DNA from: Phorcus lineatus
Lineage: Eukaryota > Mollusca > Gastropoda > Trochida > Trochidae
Reading direction: 5' to 3'
NCBI GenBank assembly: GCA_921293015.1
Contig: OV121088.1
Span: forward strand, 17,335,645-17,399,644
DNA length: 64,000 bases
Of this stretch, positions 1 to 15,100 are shown one piece after another. The notes beneath the pieces are model-generated. The model worked only from the letters and a program-made list of their open reading frames with translations. It made no database searches and had not been told where the DNA came from. The position numbers and the translations under genes were made by a program. The stretch's first letter is position 1. Every line of letters starts with the position of its first letter.

Positions 1-66
1 TTCTTGGTGAAATGACGCCATTCATAACGTGTGGCAACTAGACAACTCACAGAGTGTCTCTTTAAA
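1..66. mobile_element. End of a TTAA-type MITE (AGAGCCAC family)
   Basis: The segment ending ACTCACAGAGTGTCTCTTTAA resembles the right terminus of the element at 43233-43714 (ACTCACGGAGTGGCTCTTTAA). Only one end is in the window. Confidence 0.4.
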
Positions 67-107
67 AGATTTGTAATATTATTGATGTATCACACAAGTG
101 AACTCAC

Positions 108-3100
108 CAATTCATCTTCATCCCGAGTGGTGGGGGGGAGTTTTGCCGGATGAGGGCTGGGCTTAGGGGGGCGTGGGGGTGGTCTTTCAGGGGCCTTTTC
201 CTCAACCCTATCAGGGGGGCGTTTTGGTTTTCCCCCTCCAGGTCTCGGGGGGACTGACGGAACAGGATCTATGGAGTGGAGAAATGAATGTATATTAATG
301 GTAACATTTAGCACATATGTACTTAATGTGGTCAAGAAATATATCATGAAACTTGCAAATTGTTTTTTGATCCCAAAAAGTTTTATGGAAATCAAATTTG
401 ACTGTATTTCATATTCCTTGGACAATTTGTTCTGAAATTTTGATAAATTATTTACAATTGTCAATCATAACACACTGTTGCAGCCCAAGTTCAAGCATTT
501 TTCTGTCCTTATAATGCTGAGTGTCAAGCAGGGAAGCAACCACTCCCATTTTTAACATCTTTTCATGACACGATCAGGAGTAAAACCCTGGTCTTCTAGG
601 TGAGGAACAGTCACTCTTCCAACTGAGCTTGACATTTACAGAAAACAGTCAGCTGCCCTATATTATAAATATTCCTATCCATACATACTATTTTGATTTT
701 CCTATGAAAAAACCCTCACTTGTTGAGCGATTCTTTTGAGATTAATAATGATAAAATGATAAGTCTTAAAATAACGCATACATATCCAACTGCCAAGCAG
801 TTGCTCAAAGCACTGTTTATCATTATGAGAGGGAATTTGTGCTTTCAGAGCTGAGAAAGAGCTGCATATGTACACCTGTTATTTCAGGTACCCATTTGTA
901 CAGCTGGGTGGACTGAATGCAATATGGATGAACTGCCTTGCCAAGGGACACAACTAGAGCTGCAACGAATACACTCCTAGGCAAATACGATATATTATTC
1001 ACGAATATGAATGCAAAAGTAAACAAATTGAAAATACAAAAAATCAGGTAGTCTGGGTTAATTTTTATCCATTCCCTGCAAAATCTTTCCAGCCTTTCCA
1101 TTGGCCAAGCTAGCTAGTCTTTCCCTCGCCAGCGATTGGCTACGCCATCATGGGTACATCCAAATATGGAGTTTACATTTATTTATGCTCGTTATGGGAG
1201 CAGAGCTTTTTTTAACCTCTGACTGTAAAAATTTAGTTGAGAGACAATTTACAACATTAATCAACAGATGAAATAAACATATGACTTGTGTGTTGCCATA
1301 TCGAATAATGTTTTTATTCTTTTTGACTCTCTTGATGTTTACTTTGACCAGCAATATCGATTTTTGTCACAACGAGATGGAACAAAGAGTTAGCATTACT
1401 TCCTGTTGACAGAATGAGACAATGTGAAATATAACACCTAACCTACTTTGTAAACATTAATAAAAAAAAGTATTTTAATTCAGGTTAAATACAAATTTCG
1501 TGCACATAATTAATGTTAAAGTCAGTAGTAAAAAAAAATCTTAAATCGAAAATATTCAGTTTTCATTGTAATGAATAACGAAAACAATTCACATCCTGCC
1601 ACAGTTCAATTCATCGAATATACCAATGTCTCTTTGCAGCTCTAGACACAACACAGTGTGAGTCCCAGGTCACAAATTTTTGGTGTCTCCAGGATTTGAA
1701 ATCAGACTTTTTCGCATGAGAAGCTGGCATGCTTTCCACTACACTACTATGCTCCACACAATATGATAGTCCAATGATTATGTCATCATTAACTTAGCTA
1801 TTACATGCTAGCACATAGGAGATTACCAATAGAACATCCTCTACCTGTTCCTCTGCAGATGTTAATGCTGATGATCATAATATTGAGGTACTCACCTTGA
1901 GGTGGTGCCCCGATTGGCAGTTCATAATTCTCGCTATCCTCATCATCATCATCATAATCCGACTCGTCTAAAAACAGCAATAATTGACTTTACATATTAA
2001 ACATCAGATATTTAAAACTCGGATAAAGCTTTCTGAAGTTCTCTGTAGGCAGTTGACTGAACACACAACAGCATCTAATATGCTTCACATAAACAGCCAG
2101 GATCAGAAGAAACTTGCTTCCTTGGTTCTCTATAATTTTTCATATAAGGTAAGAATGCTGTCATGTTATGACACTCGTAGAATGTGTAGAATGCACCTTG
2201 GATGGCATTCTTCAAATTTGAACCATTCATACATGACGGAAGAAGGGATATGTGGAAGTTTTCAGCGGAACTATCAGAATGGACTAAGAAATTAATGGAA
2301 TATTAATTTCTGACAAGATTTTCAATCATTCTCCTTCCAAAATGAGTTTGAAGCCACTGAATGTCAGAGGTCAGACCAGGGTTGAAGATTAAATCAAACT
2401 GACAATTAAATCAAAAGGTCAAATTATGTAGATATCTATAGAAAAGACAGCTTTTACCTGGTGTAACTAAACTTAAGTATATGAGTATCCAAAAAGCAGT
2501 CCATCATTAATTGTCAACCTAAAATGATTATTCTAATGACAGCGACAGGTACATAAGACAAATAAGTTAAGAATAATCAAATAAATTTCAGTGAAGCTAA
2601 AATTATCTATCACTAGAGAAATACTAATATGATATATGACAAATTCATCAACTTTTAATAAATGAAATATTTTGTTATCACATCTGTATAAATTTTCTTC
2701 CTCAACACCATACAAAGTATAATAACTGACCATACTACCAGGTACCCGGTTACACTGCTTCATGATAAACTCGTCCATAAATACAATGCAAGCAAATGTC
2801 TGGCATAGTTTATGATGAAATTCTAATCCTAGCAGGTACCCAGCTTAAATGTATCATTGTAATTTTCCTTCACAATACCATCCGTGCTTGGTTATATCAG
2901 AAGCATAAGTGAAATTGTAGTATTTTTTCCTACTAGGTACCCAGATGGACAACTTCATGACAATAAAGTCTTATCAATACTATGACAGCTGTCGTCAAAA
3001 CTATTTTTAGCAAAGATGCATATTAAACCATGGGCAAAAAAGAACAGTTCCCTCAGAGACAACTTCAAGTGCTTTAAAAAACAAACGATTATGCAACAGA

Positions 3101-6100
3101 AAACAACAATCGTGCAAAAAGTGTTGAACTCCAGAACATCAACAAAATCAAACTCTCAAGCCATCCATAGCTCAAAAGTAAACCTTTTTTTCCAAAATGA
3201 AAACAAACTTAAATCAAAAACTTTGAGCAAAAGAGAAACAAAACCCTGACAATGCATTCACAGAAAACAGCCAGCTGCCCTATATTATAAATATTTGAAT
3301 TCCATGCATCCCATCTTAATTTTCCTGAAAGAACGCTTTAAGAACACACCAAATATATCAAATTGCAGAATATCACTTTAAAAAGATAATCAGGAGAGAA
3401 GGGATGTAGAATTAGATGTTAGTCATATGTATTTACAAAGATATCAATTTTATGCCTCGTGTGTCAATGTCATTGTCAAAAAGATTTAATAGAGATTTTG
3501 ATTTTCAAGCACTTTTTGCTGAATAATCATTCAAGACAATCCTATTGTTTAAAATAAAGAAACTATTAATTTGCTATAAGCAGAGAAAGATGGTGATCAA
3601 TAAATTTATAGAGTACATAAGCTAGATGAAAGAAAACATCAACGTATAATGCAAGAAACAATTGATGAAATTCCACAAGGCAATCTAATAAATTGAAATT
3701 TTTAGAAGAAAAAAATGCAAGAAACATCCTTGATTCTTTACAACCCCCAAAGAACATCAACTAGCTGAGTTTCCTCAGTTCAAGCTATCAATATGTTTCC
3801 TCATCTTTTAACCATACCAAATTTGATTTCACCTTTTGTGATGCTGTTAGACATGCTATAAAAATATAATGGCAGAGTGTTAGGGAGCTTTAGATAGTTA
3901 CCGTTTGACTACACGGGGGTTACTTTCCCTTAAAGGAATGGTATGTACCCATATATTATCATTTATTATTTATTCAGCAAACAAGAAGGATTAAGATTAA
4001 GATTGCTTGGTGGAAAAACATCTTGCAAAAAAAAGCAGAAATTAACCATTGTTGCGACGTGTCCGGTGAGTTTTGGTATGTGCTGTTTTCCGTAGGGTTA
4101 ACTCACGCTGAAGCTTCTGCAAAATCCCTCCCCCGTTGAAACTCTGACTAGGCGAGTTTGTAGGCTGCTCGTAAAACTCCTCCTGGTGATGCATCATGGG
4201 AATATGCATTCAGATGTTTAAATGCATTTGGATGCTTAAATGCATTCATTCAAAGTTGGGAATATGTAAATATGCATTTAATGTTTATATGCTTTCATTC
4301 TATAATATGCATTCTCATCTCAATTGAAATATGCCATCATTTAAATATATGCATTCATTTGAATAAATGCATTCATACAAATTGTATGTGCATGTATTTG
4401 TATGTTAATACCTTTCTTACAAAACTTTGCATTCTTTCACTTATTCAAGTATGAACCACAATATGCATTCATATGAAAATATATGAATCAAATATATGTA
4501 ATTTAAGTTTATTATCATAAAGGATAATGCAATAAATGTATACATACTATATATTATATGCATCCATTTATATGCTAGTATGAATCTGAATGATTTGTAA
4601 TCATGCATACAAATATCATACATGCATTTGTAACCAAATGAACGTGTGTGAATATACAAATATGCAATAAAACATAGAATATCATTTTCATTTTTATGCA
4701 AATATGCCCTGATGCATGAGTATTTAGAATTCTTACTTATTAAATCCACTTACATACAAAATGCATAATCACATTAAAAATTACACATCTACATACATAC
4801 AAACACATAGGTAAAACTTACTTCATTCGCAAAATGTATCATGATTAATGGTATATTCAATTACGTAGTTCATATTAGCACATGCATTCATACAGTCTCA
4901 TACATTTGTATGTAATTGATGTCGTACAAACATTGAAGTGTGTACATTATTGAATGTTTGTGTATGCATGTGTAAATATGTAAGGTGCAATAAAATATTT
5001 GCAAAATTGCATGCTTACATAGATTATAAGTTATAGCTTCAACAAGCCTTATGATACTTTAACTGAGAGAAAATCTTATTGATTTCATTATATCATTACA
5101 ATTATTATCAATGATTGCTTTTACATCTAAATATAATGTTTATAATAATTCAAATATCATTGATATATTATTGATAAAAGATCATTGCAATTATCATAAA
5201 TTAATAAAAATATCAAAAATGTTTACAAAATAAGATCCCATTCACAATGACTTTGGTTACAATAAAAGTTATGCTTGGGTTAGAAATGGTGAAATGGATT
5301 TGTGAAGATTAAAATTGATGATGAATATGATAGAATGACATGAACAAAGAATTACACCTTCTCTTGCAGTCATTATCTTTTGTTTGAAAATAATCCTAAA
5401 TAATGATAGTAATTACTTTTAAGCAATGATAAAATGTAAACAGATGCTCATCATTTAAATCATTTATCAGATATTCTATTGGTCTCAACTGTTAATTATA
5501 AAAGAAAATCAAGAAAAAATTATTGACTGCAAAATAAGGGGAATGTTAGTTTTTGAGTAAAATGACAGCCAAAATCAAGCAGCAGAGACAAGGGGGAAGT
5601 GCTTATAGTTGAGAGTGCAAAATGTTTGTCAAATTTTGTTTTAAAATGTTGAATTAGAATATTTACAAATCAAAACAATTAACTTTCCTGAAATTTTGGT
5701 CTTCATTATATATTATATCAGTTTTTTAGAATTCCAGATCCATTCATGCATTTGAAAATGAAAATACAAACCAATGAAAGACCCATGCAAATCCTGTTTA
5801 AATTCACATTCTATAAAATAACTTCAAGATCTAACATGACCTTGACCCTTGAAAGACCTTGACCACTATCTGACCATGCATTGTGTATAGACCTCAACCA
5901 GAAGTTACTAAGTCTAGGCCTTGATCACTTCTTTGAAATGACCTTTTAAGTATTGACCTTGACCTTGACCTTGATTTAAAAAATAGGATACAAAACACCT
6001 AAAATAAGTTCAAATGGGATATAAACTTTTTAAAACTTACTTGATGAATTTACTATGAAAGACTCCAGTGCTTAAACATTTGTCCTTAGAACGAGGGACG

Positions 6101-9100
6101 AAACATTTCAATAAAAAGTTTGTCCAGCATTGGACAGAACATGTAATGATTACCTTTCAAAAGGTCTTTTAAGCTTTGATAATCAATCTATCAATAATGT
6201 TGAAATATTTCTTTTCACATTTCTTTCACTAACTTAGTATTTATAGTTCATGTGCAAGCTATTAACATTGAAAAAGTCATTCAGGGCTCCAGATAATTAC
6301 TTGGACTCAGAGGTCAAGGTCACCAATGTCGACTGGCATCTGAGTCTTCCTCCATTAGAGGCTGTCACCAAATATGAACACTCTAGGTGCTAAGCTTTAC
6401 GAGATATTGCGCTAACAATATATTACAAAGTGTTGTGGTGACCTTGAAATGAGGTCAAGGTCACCAAAGTCGACAGGCTTCTGAGTCTTCCTCCATTGAA
6501 AGCTGTCACCAATTATGAACACTCTAGGTGCTCAGCTTCATGATCGAGTTATTGCGTTAACAAGAATCCAGATGTACGGATGTACGGACAGACGCCGCTG
6601 AATTCATAGTCCCCCGTTTTGAGTTGCAAAAGGGGAAAAAAATCTGACTCGTATCTGTCACTCATTGATTTCATTTTTAATGCATATATCTGAATTACCC
6701 ATGCATATTTTACACAGATACACATCTTATCTGGAGCCCTGTAATTCCATATTAACTTTCCTAGTATATTTATCTAAGTCAAAAATAAAAAACTTCATCA
6801 TTTTCTTCAAATCCAAATAAACATCACTGTTTAGTTTTTCCTTATCATATTTGTTGCTTTGTTGCTATGTAGTTTTACACATAAATATATCATGATTTCA
6901 TTGTAAATTTGCAAACAAATGCAAAATCTTCTTATATCACACTCAAAATTGATTCAAGAGGACATAGATGTAATTAAAATTGAAAATTTCATGTTTAATC
7001 ATAATAGAAAAAAATGTGCTGCTTAAAAATCAAACAAAAATGAATATAAGTCATATAACGCTTAAAATATGACATACAGTGCTAGGAAAATGGTGAGAAA
7101 AAGCATGCAAATATTGATTTGCATAATATAAAATATAAAACTATTCTTTGCAATTTTTTTTTTCAAAATGCTTCAAATACAATAATCATGCTTTATGTGT
7201 AGATGTTTGCTCTTGCATAAATTTGCATAAATTATGTTGTTAACTTGCAGATGTCTATCTATCACATGCATATTTGATATAACCCATCTGAACCAAATCC
7301 ATTTTTAATATTTCTATGCTATATCTTTTGTATTAACTAACCTTCCTTTTTCTAGGGGACATAGGGTCAATGACCTTAAAATTCTTAATGCTTATAAGTG
7401 AATTATAGCGTTGTTTTGTCACACATTTTACACAAATTGTTGAAACTTATCAAGGGCATCAATATTGAGCCTTTTGTAAAAATAACCTTCATTTGAACTT
7501 TGACCTGAACATTTTATCAAAGGTCACAATGACCAATAACAAATTGCATATAAATTCAAAAGGTAACCTCGATCTTCGATTATATTTATGATAATCAAAT
7601 TGTATGAAAATAAAGTGATTATCAAACATTAGAATTGCTTGTACAGGGCTATTTTCAAATGGATTCTGAAGTTTAAAACTAAACTAAAGTTTTCAGTTTG
7701 GTACAAATGATGGCTGGGTAAAATTGGGAAAAGCATGCCAGTTGGAGCAAGGCCTAAACAGCAACAACAATACAGAAAATAACATAATCAGTTATGAAAC
7801 TTACATCATTTCCATGTGTTCTATTCATGTCTGGGTAAAATACAAACTTTGAGATAAAAGGTGTTGTGCAAATATAATCCCTCATAATTACACTAATCTC
7901 TACCAAACCCCAAGCCCTAAACCACATTCCTCACTGACCCAAGCCTGATCCCCATCTTAACAGCCCTCACTACTTAACTGAGCCCTGAGTCTTAGCCCAA
8001 CCCTAACCCTAACTAAATTGAGCTCTCAACCGGATCCCAGAGCCTACCCTTGAACTCTAAACCTGGAATGATTCCTGAGTCACAACCTTAACCTGAACCC
8101 TAAACCCTTTACCAAGCCACTAAACCACACCCTGACCTTAACTGTAACCTAGGCCTTAAGCATGATGAAGCCATAACAGGGTCCTTAAGCACTATCCATT
8201 TACCTTCCTTAGCCATAGTCCATAACCTATAACCACGCCGCTAATGGCTGAAATATTGCTCAAGCGGCGTTAAACAATAACTCACTCACTCACCATAACC
8301 TATACCCAAACCTGAGCACTACGTCTAAACCATACCTGAATCCTAAACCTACCCAAACCCAAACTAACCATAACCCTACTTTGAACCCAACCCCAAACCC
8401 AAACCTCATTATAACTATAAACTGATTCCTAACCTCTACCAAACCTCAATATAACTATAAACTGAACCCTAACCTCTGCCAAACCTCAATCCTAGCCCCA
8501 CCTTAAACCTAAACCCCAAAGCCAAACCACAAACCTAATTCTACCCTTAACCAAACACCCCAAAGCCAAACCTTAATCCTAACTATTGCCTGAACCTTAA
8601 CCCCAAGCCAAACCTCAAAACTGACCCTTCCCTTAGCCAATCTCGACCTCTATCCTCACCCTTCCCTAATCTTAAGCCAGATCTAAACTTCAATACAAGT
8701 CCTACCCTGAACCCCGAGCTCAAACTCAACCCTTCCCTAAGCCAAATCTAAACATCAATTCTAACCCTTCCTTGGTCCAAAGCACCAGCAAAAACCCGAT
8801 ATTGACCCTTCCTTCAGGCTTGAGTCAAACCTTCAGAACCAAAAATACCCTCTTCTACTATGTTTTACACTCTTGATAGTTATGGTAAATGCTAAAAACA
8901 TTCTGATTGGCTGTCACAGACATTGCTAGCATGGCACTTTCTTCCATCAATGGTTGTTAATTGAATTCCTAGTCACATGAAAGAACAGGAGAACAAAAAT
9001 CACTGGTTGCTTATGCCTCCATGGAGAATGGGTATTGCTTAACATACATAGTTGTCACATCATGCATTTGCAAAATAAGCTTATCAAGTTCATAAAGAAT

Positions 9101-12100
9101 ATAAAAATGATTTACAGATAGCCTACTTAAACATTAAATTTTCAGAAGTTTAAAGAAGCCTGAAAACTTAATTGTTTTGTCATATTTGTTCTTCAGAACT
9201 CAGTTCTCATAAACAACAATTGGTGTTGTTCAGGACCTGTATTCTAACAACTTCGATAACACCATAAGTAGAAATACTAATTACAAAATAAACAAACATG
9301 TATTCCAATAAGCATTTAATTATGATTTTTAAAGACAAAAAAAAAAAATACATCAAATAACAGTGTCTCTTTTTCGTGTCCCAAACTTTTGATTGAAGAT
9401 TTTTCAATTGTTTTTTGCCACTGTCATGTATTCAAGAAGCTAGACATTAATGAAAGTTGACACAAGTTTTGTGTAATTCCAGTTTTGTAGGAGCGAAACA
9501 AGGTCAAGAGACACTGATGATCTGATATCATTTGAAACTGTTTCATGACAAATGTATTGAAAATAATATACCTTCATAAGTTTCTTGTGAGTCATTACCT
9601 ATATAGTTACTGTTGTGATCCTGGGTCCACTCCTGCTGGTTTTCATAATTCTCTAGACCATCTTCATCCTGTAGAATAATAATCATAATAACAATAATTC
9701 TTCATTGTCTGCAGTGCATTGTACATGGGAAATTTGTTGTGTGCTCTTGCAGTGCACCACCAGTTCAAGCGATGTTTGATTGCTGAATATCTCCCATCTT
9801 TTAACGTCATTTGGTATTACACGACCGGGAATTGAACCCAACCCTCCCAGGTGGCAAGTCGACGCTCAACTAACTGAGCTATGTCCCCAGTAATATATTT
9901 TATTGGCTTCTTTCATAATAAGATATTCCCTACCTAGCATCTACTTGTTTTAGCGTCCTGACTTCGATAAGATATCATTATAATTGCATTAACTTGATTA
10001 ATAAGATTTCAAAACTTTAAAATAATTCATAATTTATGTTCAGTGAAACTTATTTTTGTAATTCAAATAATGCAACATTCTTTTTCTAAAAGTTACAAAA
10101 AGCTTGAATTTGATATATTGAAAAATCGTATTGATTCTTGAAAACAAGATGATTAAGGAGGGGAGGGAACTGGTTACAAGATTAACCAATACAAGAAAAT
10201 GATGATAGATGAATTCTCATTTGAACAAAGGAATTAACAAATAGAAAATATTGATATCACAATAAAATAAAGTTAAAAAAATGGAAAAAATAAAAAACAA
10301 AAACAAACAAAAAGAAAAAACATTGATTGATAGATAGCTAATTGATAAGCAATACATAAACAGCAAGCTTATAAGGACCAAACCTCCGGGTCAGACTGAT
10401 AGAAGTCGTCGCCCCAGCTGTATGCGTCCTCATTGTCCTCATCGTCCTCATGGTGATGCTGTTGATGGTGGGGGAGGGGGTGGTTAGCGGGAGGGGGAGG
10501 AGCATGGCTGAATGGGGGTTCTGGCTCTGGCTCCGGAGGGAGGGCTGGAAAGAAATAGGAATGAAGATTGTATGTTTCAGGAATTTTGTATGCTGCTTGA
10601 ATATGAGCAAAAATTTTTTAAATGAAATACCCTTAGTTAAAATCACCATCTCACACCTTTTCTCTTAAATACCATAATTATGATATTCTTTTGTTTCATT
10701 TGTAATGAAAAAAGGTCACATAAAATTAATGTTAAGAAGTAAAATTCTGTGTCCCACATGTATATTAGTTGAATGTCCTTCTAAGCACTACCAGTCTACA
10801 TTTGTTATTGTGTCTGCTGTAGATATGTTTCAGAAATTATGCTCCGAGTCATTGACACCAGCTCTTGTCCGTTGTTGTCACAAATTTGGACTTTAACCTG
10901 TTTATTGGCACTTAACAGAACTCACAAGCATTAAGATGCTAATTTTCCTTCCACTACTTCTTGATCAAATAACACCATTCATAACATTTGACTCCATGAA
11001 CAAACTCTGTGCTCCTTGAAAAAAAAGCTGAATGAGCGATACCAGTCCTCTGTGCAGATGAGCAAGAGTGAGAGCAGTTCATCCCCAAACTGGTAACCTG
11101 CTCCCCATGCAAGGGACACAGTTTAGTCAGATATGGTGGTCAATGTTCTGAATAATGTTCTGTGAAGTTCTTTTTCAATGGGAGCAGTTCATGTTTTATA
11201 TCTAAACATCTAGCATGAGCTTTCACTGTTGCAGAGGCAAGCTAACAATATGTTGTTGTGCATAAAAGACCTAAAAAGCAAACATTATTGTATAAGATAA
11301 TAATTTCCAACCACAAAACTCTCCTGTTCTGACCTTTTCGAGGGGGGCGTGGAGGTGGGGCTGGTTCGCTGAAATCATTTCTTCTGAAGGCATTCATCAT
11401 TCTGTAACAAACAGGAAACAGTCAGTTTTTCATGATGCACCTAGAGGGTGCATGAGTTGCGCACCAGGTCATCGCCCTGTCATCAAAGTACCCAGTACTC
11501 TCATTTCCTTTGTTTAAAAACACTTTGCTCTCTGATAAATCATCAGAAATTTAATATATTCATGTAATCTTATTTTTCTATTTAAAAATCAGATCTTGTA
11601 AAAAATTACTTAGCAGTTATCCAAATGGCTGTTGAAATAAAAAAAAACAGCAACTAGACTCCCTTAGACCAAAGAGAGACCTTAGATAAAAAGTTTTGAG
11701 ACAATACTTCGCTCAATTTATGTGCAGAATCTTGTATTCTAAGAATGTATGAAACCTGTATTTTGTAACTTTTCTTAGGGTTTGAACAAATTGAAAAGTG
11801 AGCAAGAAAATTTCTTTCCATGATAACTTTATATCTTTGAATTTAGCTTCAGTGTTGAGCGCTTAATGTTGAAGCAACTCTTTTTAAGATTTAGTAAGTG
11901 AAAACATTTTGAGGCTGGAATTATGAGGTTACAACCTTTTGGACATAAAAAATTATTTCAATTTGAGTCGAGAGAAAGTCTTTTCCAACCTTGCCCCCTT
12001 CGTTCGCATATAGGGAAAATGGGATGTATTTTAACCACTGTATAACGCTAAACTTGGCCTCCCAAAAAAAATACTTTGGTTTACCCTTGTGTTTTTGGAA

Positions 12101-15100
12101 GACTGTTCACTTTTGATCTGTCAATATTTGACACAGCGTTCTTCAGTTGGCTGAAAAAAGGAGATATATATTTTATATATATATATAACATGATTGAATA
12201 TGATTTCTCAAATTACTATAGTAACAAAGAAATTAACTTAAGATACAAATCTGATTTGACTTTTATGGTTAAAGAAGTCAAAACAAAATGTTATTTTATA
12301 AATATGATCATTTTAAAAATTCATTGTGTACAAGAATGAAAGAATGACAATTATCATTTGCATAAAATTAGATCTTAAATATCATCATATTCTTCAAATT
12401 TACATCTTAATAAAACATACATGCGTTTTTTGGCTGATTTAACATTGAAAGCGTCAATATCTGTGTCTGTCAATTTCTGAAAAAAATAAAAACAATTCAT
12501 TAAAGAACTGAATTGGACATTTTTGCTATTAAAGGGACAAACTGTGTTTTTCATGAAATTTTGTTTTGCCTTGATATGTCCCAAAAAATTATGTGTATAA
12601 ATATTCATAAAATCATTTTGCTTGGCTTGTTCATTTATCCAAAATGCCAATATATCATAATTCATACTTTTTAACAAAAATATAACAGCCATTTTGTTTT
12701 GATTAATTGCACGAGTCACAGTAAATTGTCCAATATTTTCAATTTAATTATAATAATAATACTTGAATACCCTGAAAGGAATTCATTTTGTATCATTAGA
12801 AAGCTAAGTGAAAATACAGGAAAGGCAACACAGGTTACATGTGATACATAAACAAACACATTCTTTTAATTCAGTGATCATTTAATAGTCGAACACCAAA
12901 AGGAATGTTTTTTTACCTCTATTGGCCATAATCATTATCATTACACTACACAGATTGGCAAATAATATGTTTAAGCAACAGTCAATATCATTGTTACTAC
13001 TGTTTTGAAGACATATCATCCAAACTATAAAAAGACCCTCACCAAAACAATTGACCCCACAACAAGCATACTTCAGACAATTGGAATATGGTAAATATTG
13101 TCGATTGTCCATTTGTTTTCTTAAAATTTTGCTTTGGATTGGATTTGAAGGAGATTCATTAGAATTAAAATCGGACCCATTACATTACATTTGATTGAAC
13201 TAGTTACAATTTTCATAATTCATAAGGATGGGTATTGGTCCTCATTTCCATATCGCAATATATTGCGATACAGAAAAGCGTATTGCAATACATATTGCAA
13301 TATATTGGTACTTTTCTTATTTTAGTTTTTCTATGTACTTTTGACTAAGAACAGCAATTAGAACAGTAATCAATGCTCAAGTAGACATCGTTTTGTAAAC
13401 AGAGGTAATTCAGCGACTGGTTTCGTACTTTTAACATGTCTGTGCTTTTTCAACTTTGCAAGTTCAAATTTTTTTATAAAACTTTCAGTAAAATCAAAGG
13501 GTGTTTTTGTTACGTTTTTCTGCAATTTTACACGGAAAGTGTTCATTTTAAAACCTATTATATATTGGATATTTTAAGATGACGGTACCGGTACGTATTG
13601 TGGTGTTTCTGTATTGCGATATACCGATAATACCGCGCACCCTTAAAGAGGAGACGTAACGCATAATTGTGATTATTACAAATTACTATCTGTAGTCGCT
13701 TCACTTATAAGAATCAATAGAGCCAAAAAATGAGAAAATATACGCTTTAATTCGACTACTAGGTAACTAGTAACTGCTTCATGATATCAACTTTACCTCT
13801 TAGTCGTCAAATCCATTTTGATTGGACTGTGACAATCCTTGGACACAGTTTTCGTGGGTGGGTTTATATAAAAAAGGTTAAGAACTTGGTCGGTGAGAGA
13901 TCCATTACTATGGGATATCACGTAGTGTTACAATATTTATTATCGATATGAAGTTCTAAATTGTCTCGAAAAAAATGAAGGTTTTTGTAATAAACGGGAG
14001 AGAATGTAAAAACCTGTTTAATGTTTACTGTAGAAAAAATCATTTTATTTCACTTCACTTTATGACAACTTAGTACTTAGTGGATGATTCGTTTGTATTT
14101 AACTAACCCCCATCTATTCTGCAGTGACTTTAAATTTGTATGTCAGCGCTATGAGCAGACACTGAGTGCCTGGAGTTTATGCGCTTTATAAATTTACTTT
14201 ATTATTATATTATATTATATTGTTAGCTAGTATAACGTCTCACACCGTGTTGCAATATCTCTGTCTTCGAATTTAACAATCAATGACATGAAAACATACC
14301 TGGCGCAAGCGTTAGAAACATCCTTTGTAATTCTAAAGAATGTTGGTACCCGTTATTCACGATGTACTTGTTAAAATGTGTGTCATCGTCCTTAGAAGTA
14401 CATGAGCCAAATCTCCTTCTCTTAATTTATTGGTTGAATATATATTCTACAAGTTCATTGGTTCAAAATGACTGGACGCCGTGACAATAAACTAAGTAGC
14501 AGTCGAATGCCAAGATTACGCCATTATGACAGGACATATATTCCGCTTGGTGGATCCAAGGCGTTAAAATTCAAAAGGTATAATTAGAGACAATTAAATC
14601 AAGAACTGAAATTGAATGCGATAGGATTATTTAACGGCCACCTGTGTGTCATAAAAAATAAGACTATTTGAATCAGTCTGATTGTTGTGACAACATTTGG
14701 CAGATGTCGTAATTCATGTACACATGCTATGGGATAGTGCGCATAGCATCATATTAAAACACTGTCTTTCGCTTGGAACAATACAAATAATTAAAGATAT
14801 ATTTAACATCAATTCATCGGAGGTTTGAGTTGCTTGGATGACTTTAGATATGTTTAAACAGTTGTTTAGAATGTGAGATTTCCTGTTGTTTTTTCATTAA
14901 GGAGGTTATACTTCTGCCAACTAGCACGTCACGCGGCAGGACACGCGGCTTGACACGGCTCAGTGACCACAGGCCTGTTCAGTTCTGTTCACTGGTGCTA
15001 ATTAGCTGTTGATTGGAAAAAGCTGTATTAAAGTTGTTTATAGGCCGATTTCGAAAATTTAAACTCAAGTTACTGGCAAATTAGAATACGTATTTTATGA

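Larger units (their letters stand above)
1968..9598 (-). other. Large intron of the adaptor gene, repeat-filled
   Basis: This is the 7.6-kb intron between exons 6 and 7. It holds an AT-rich ATGCAT-type repeat field, an AGGTCA-rich repeat and a long CCTAA-rich block, each listed separately. Short ORFs in it lack splice support or homology. No other gene is recognised on either strand. Confidence 0.6.

Noticed and set aside
5952-5975. Nuclear-receptor response elements (TGACCT direct repeats)
   Set aside because: The same motif recurs in several dispersed repeats in the window, so it is more likely transposon text than a specific enhancer.
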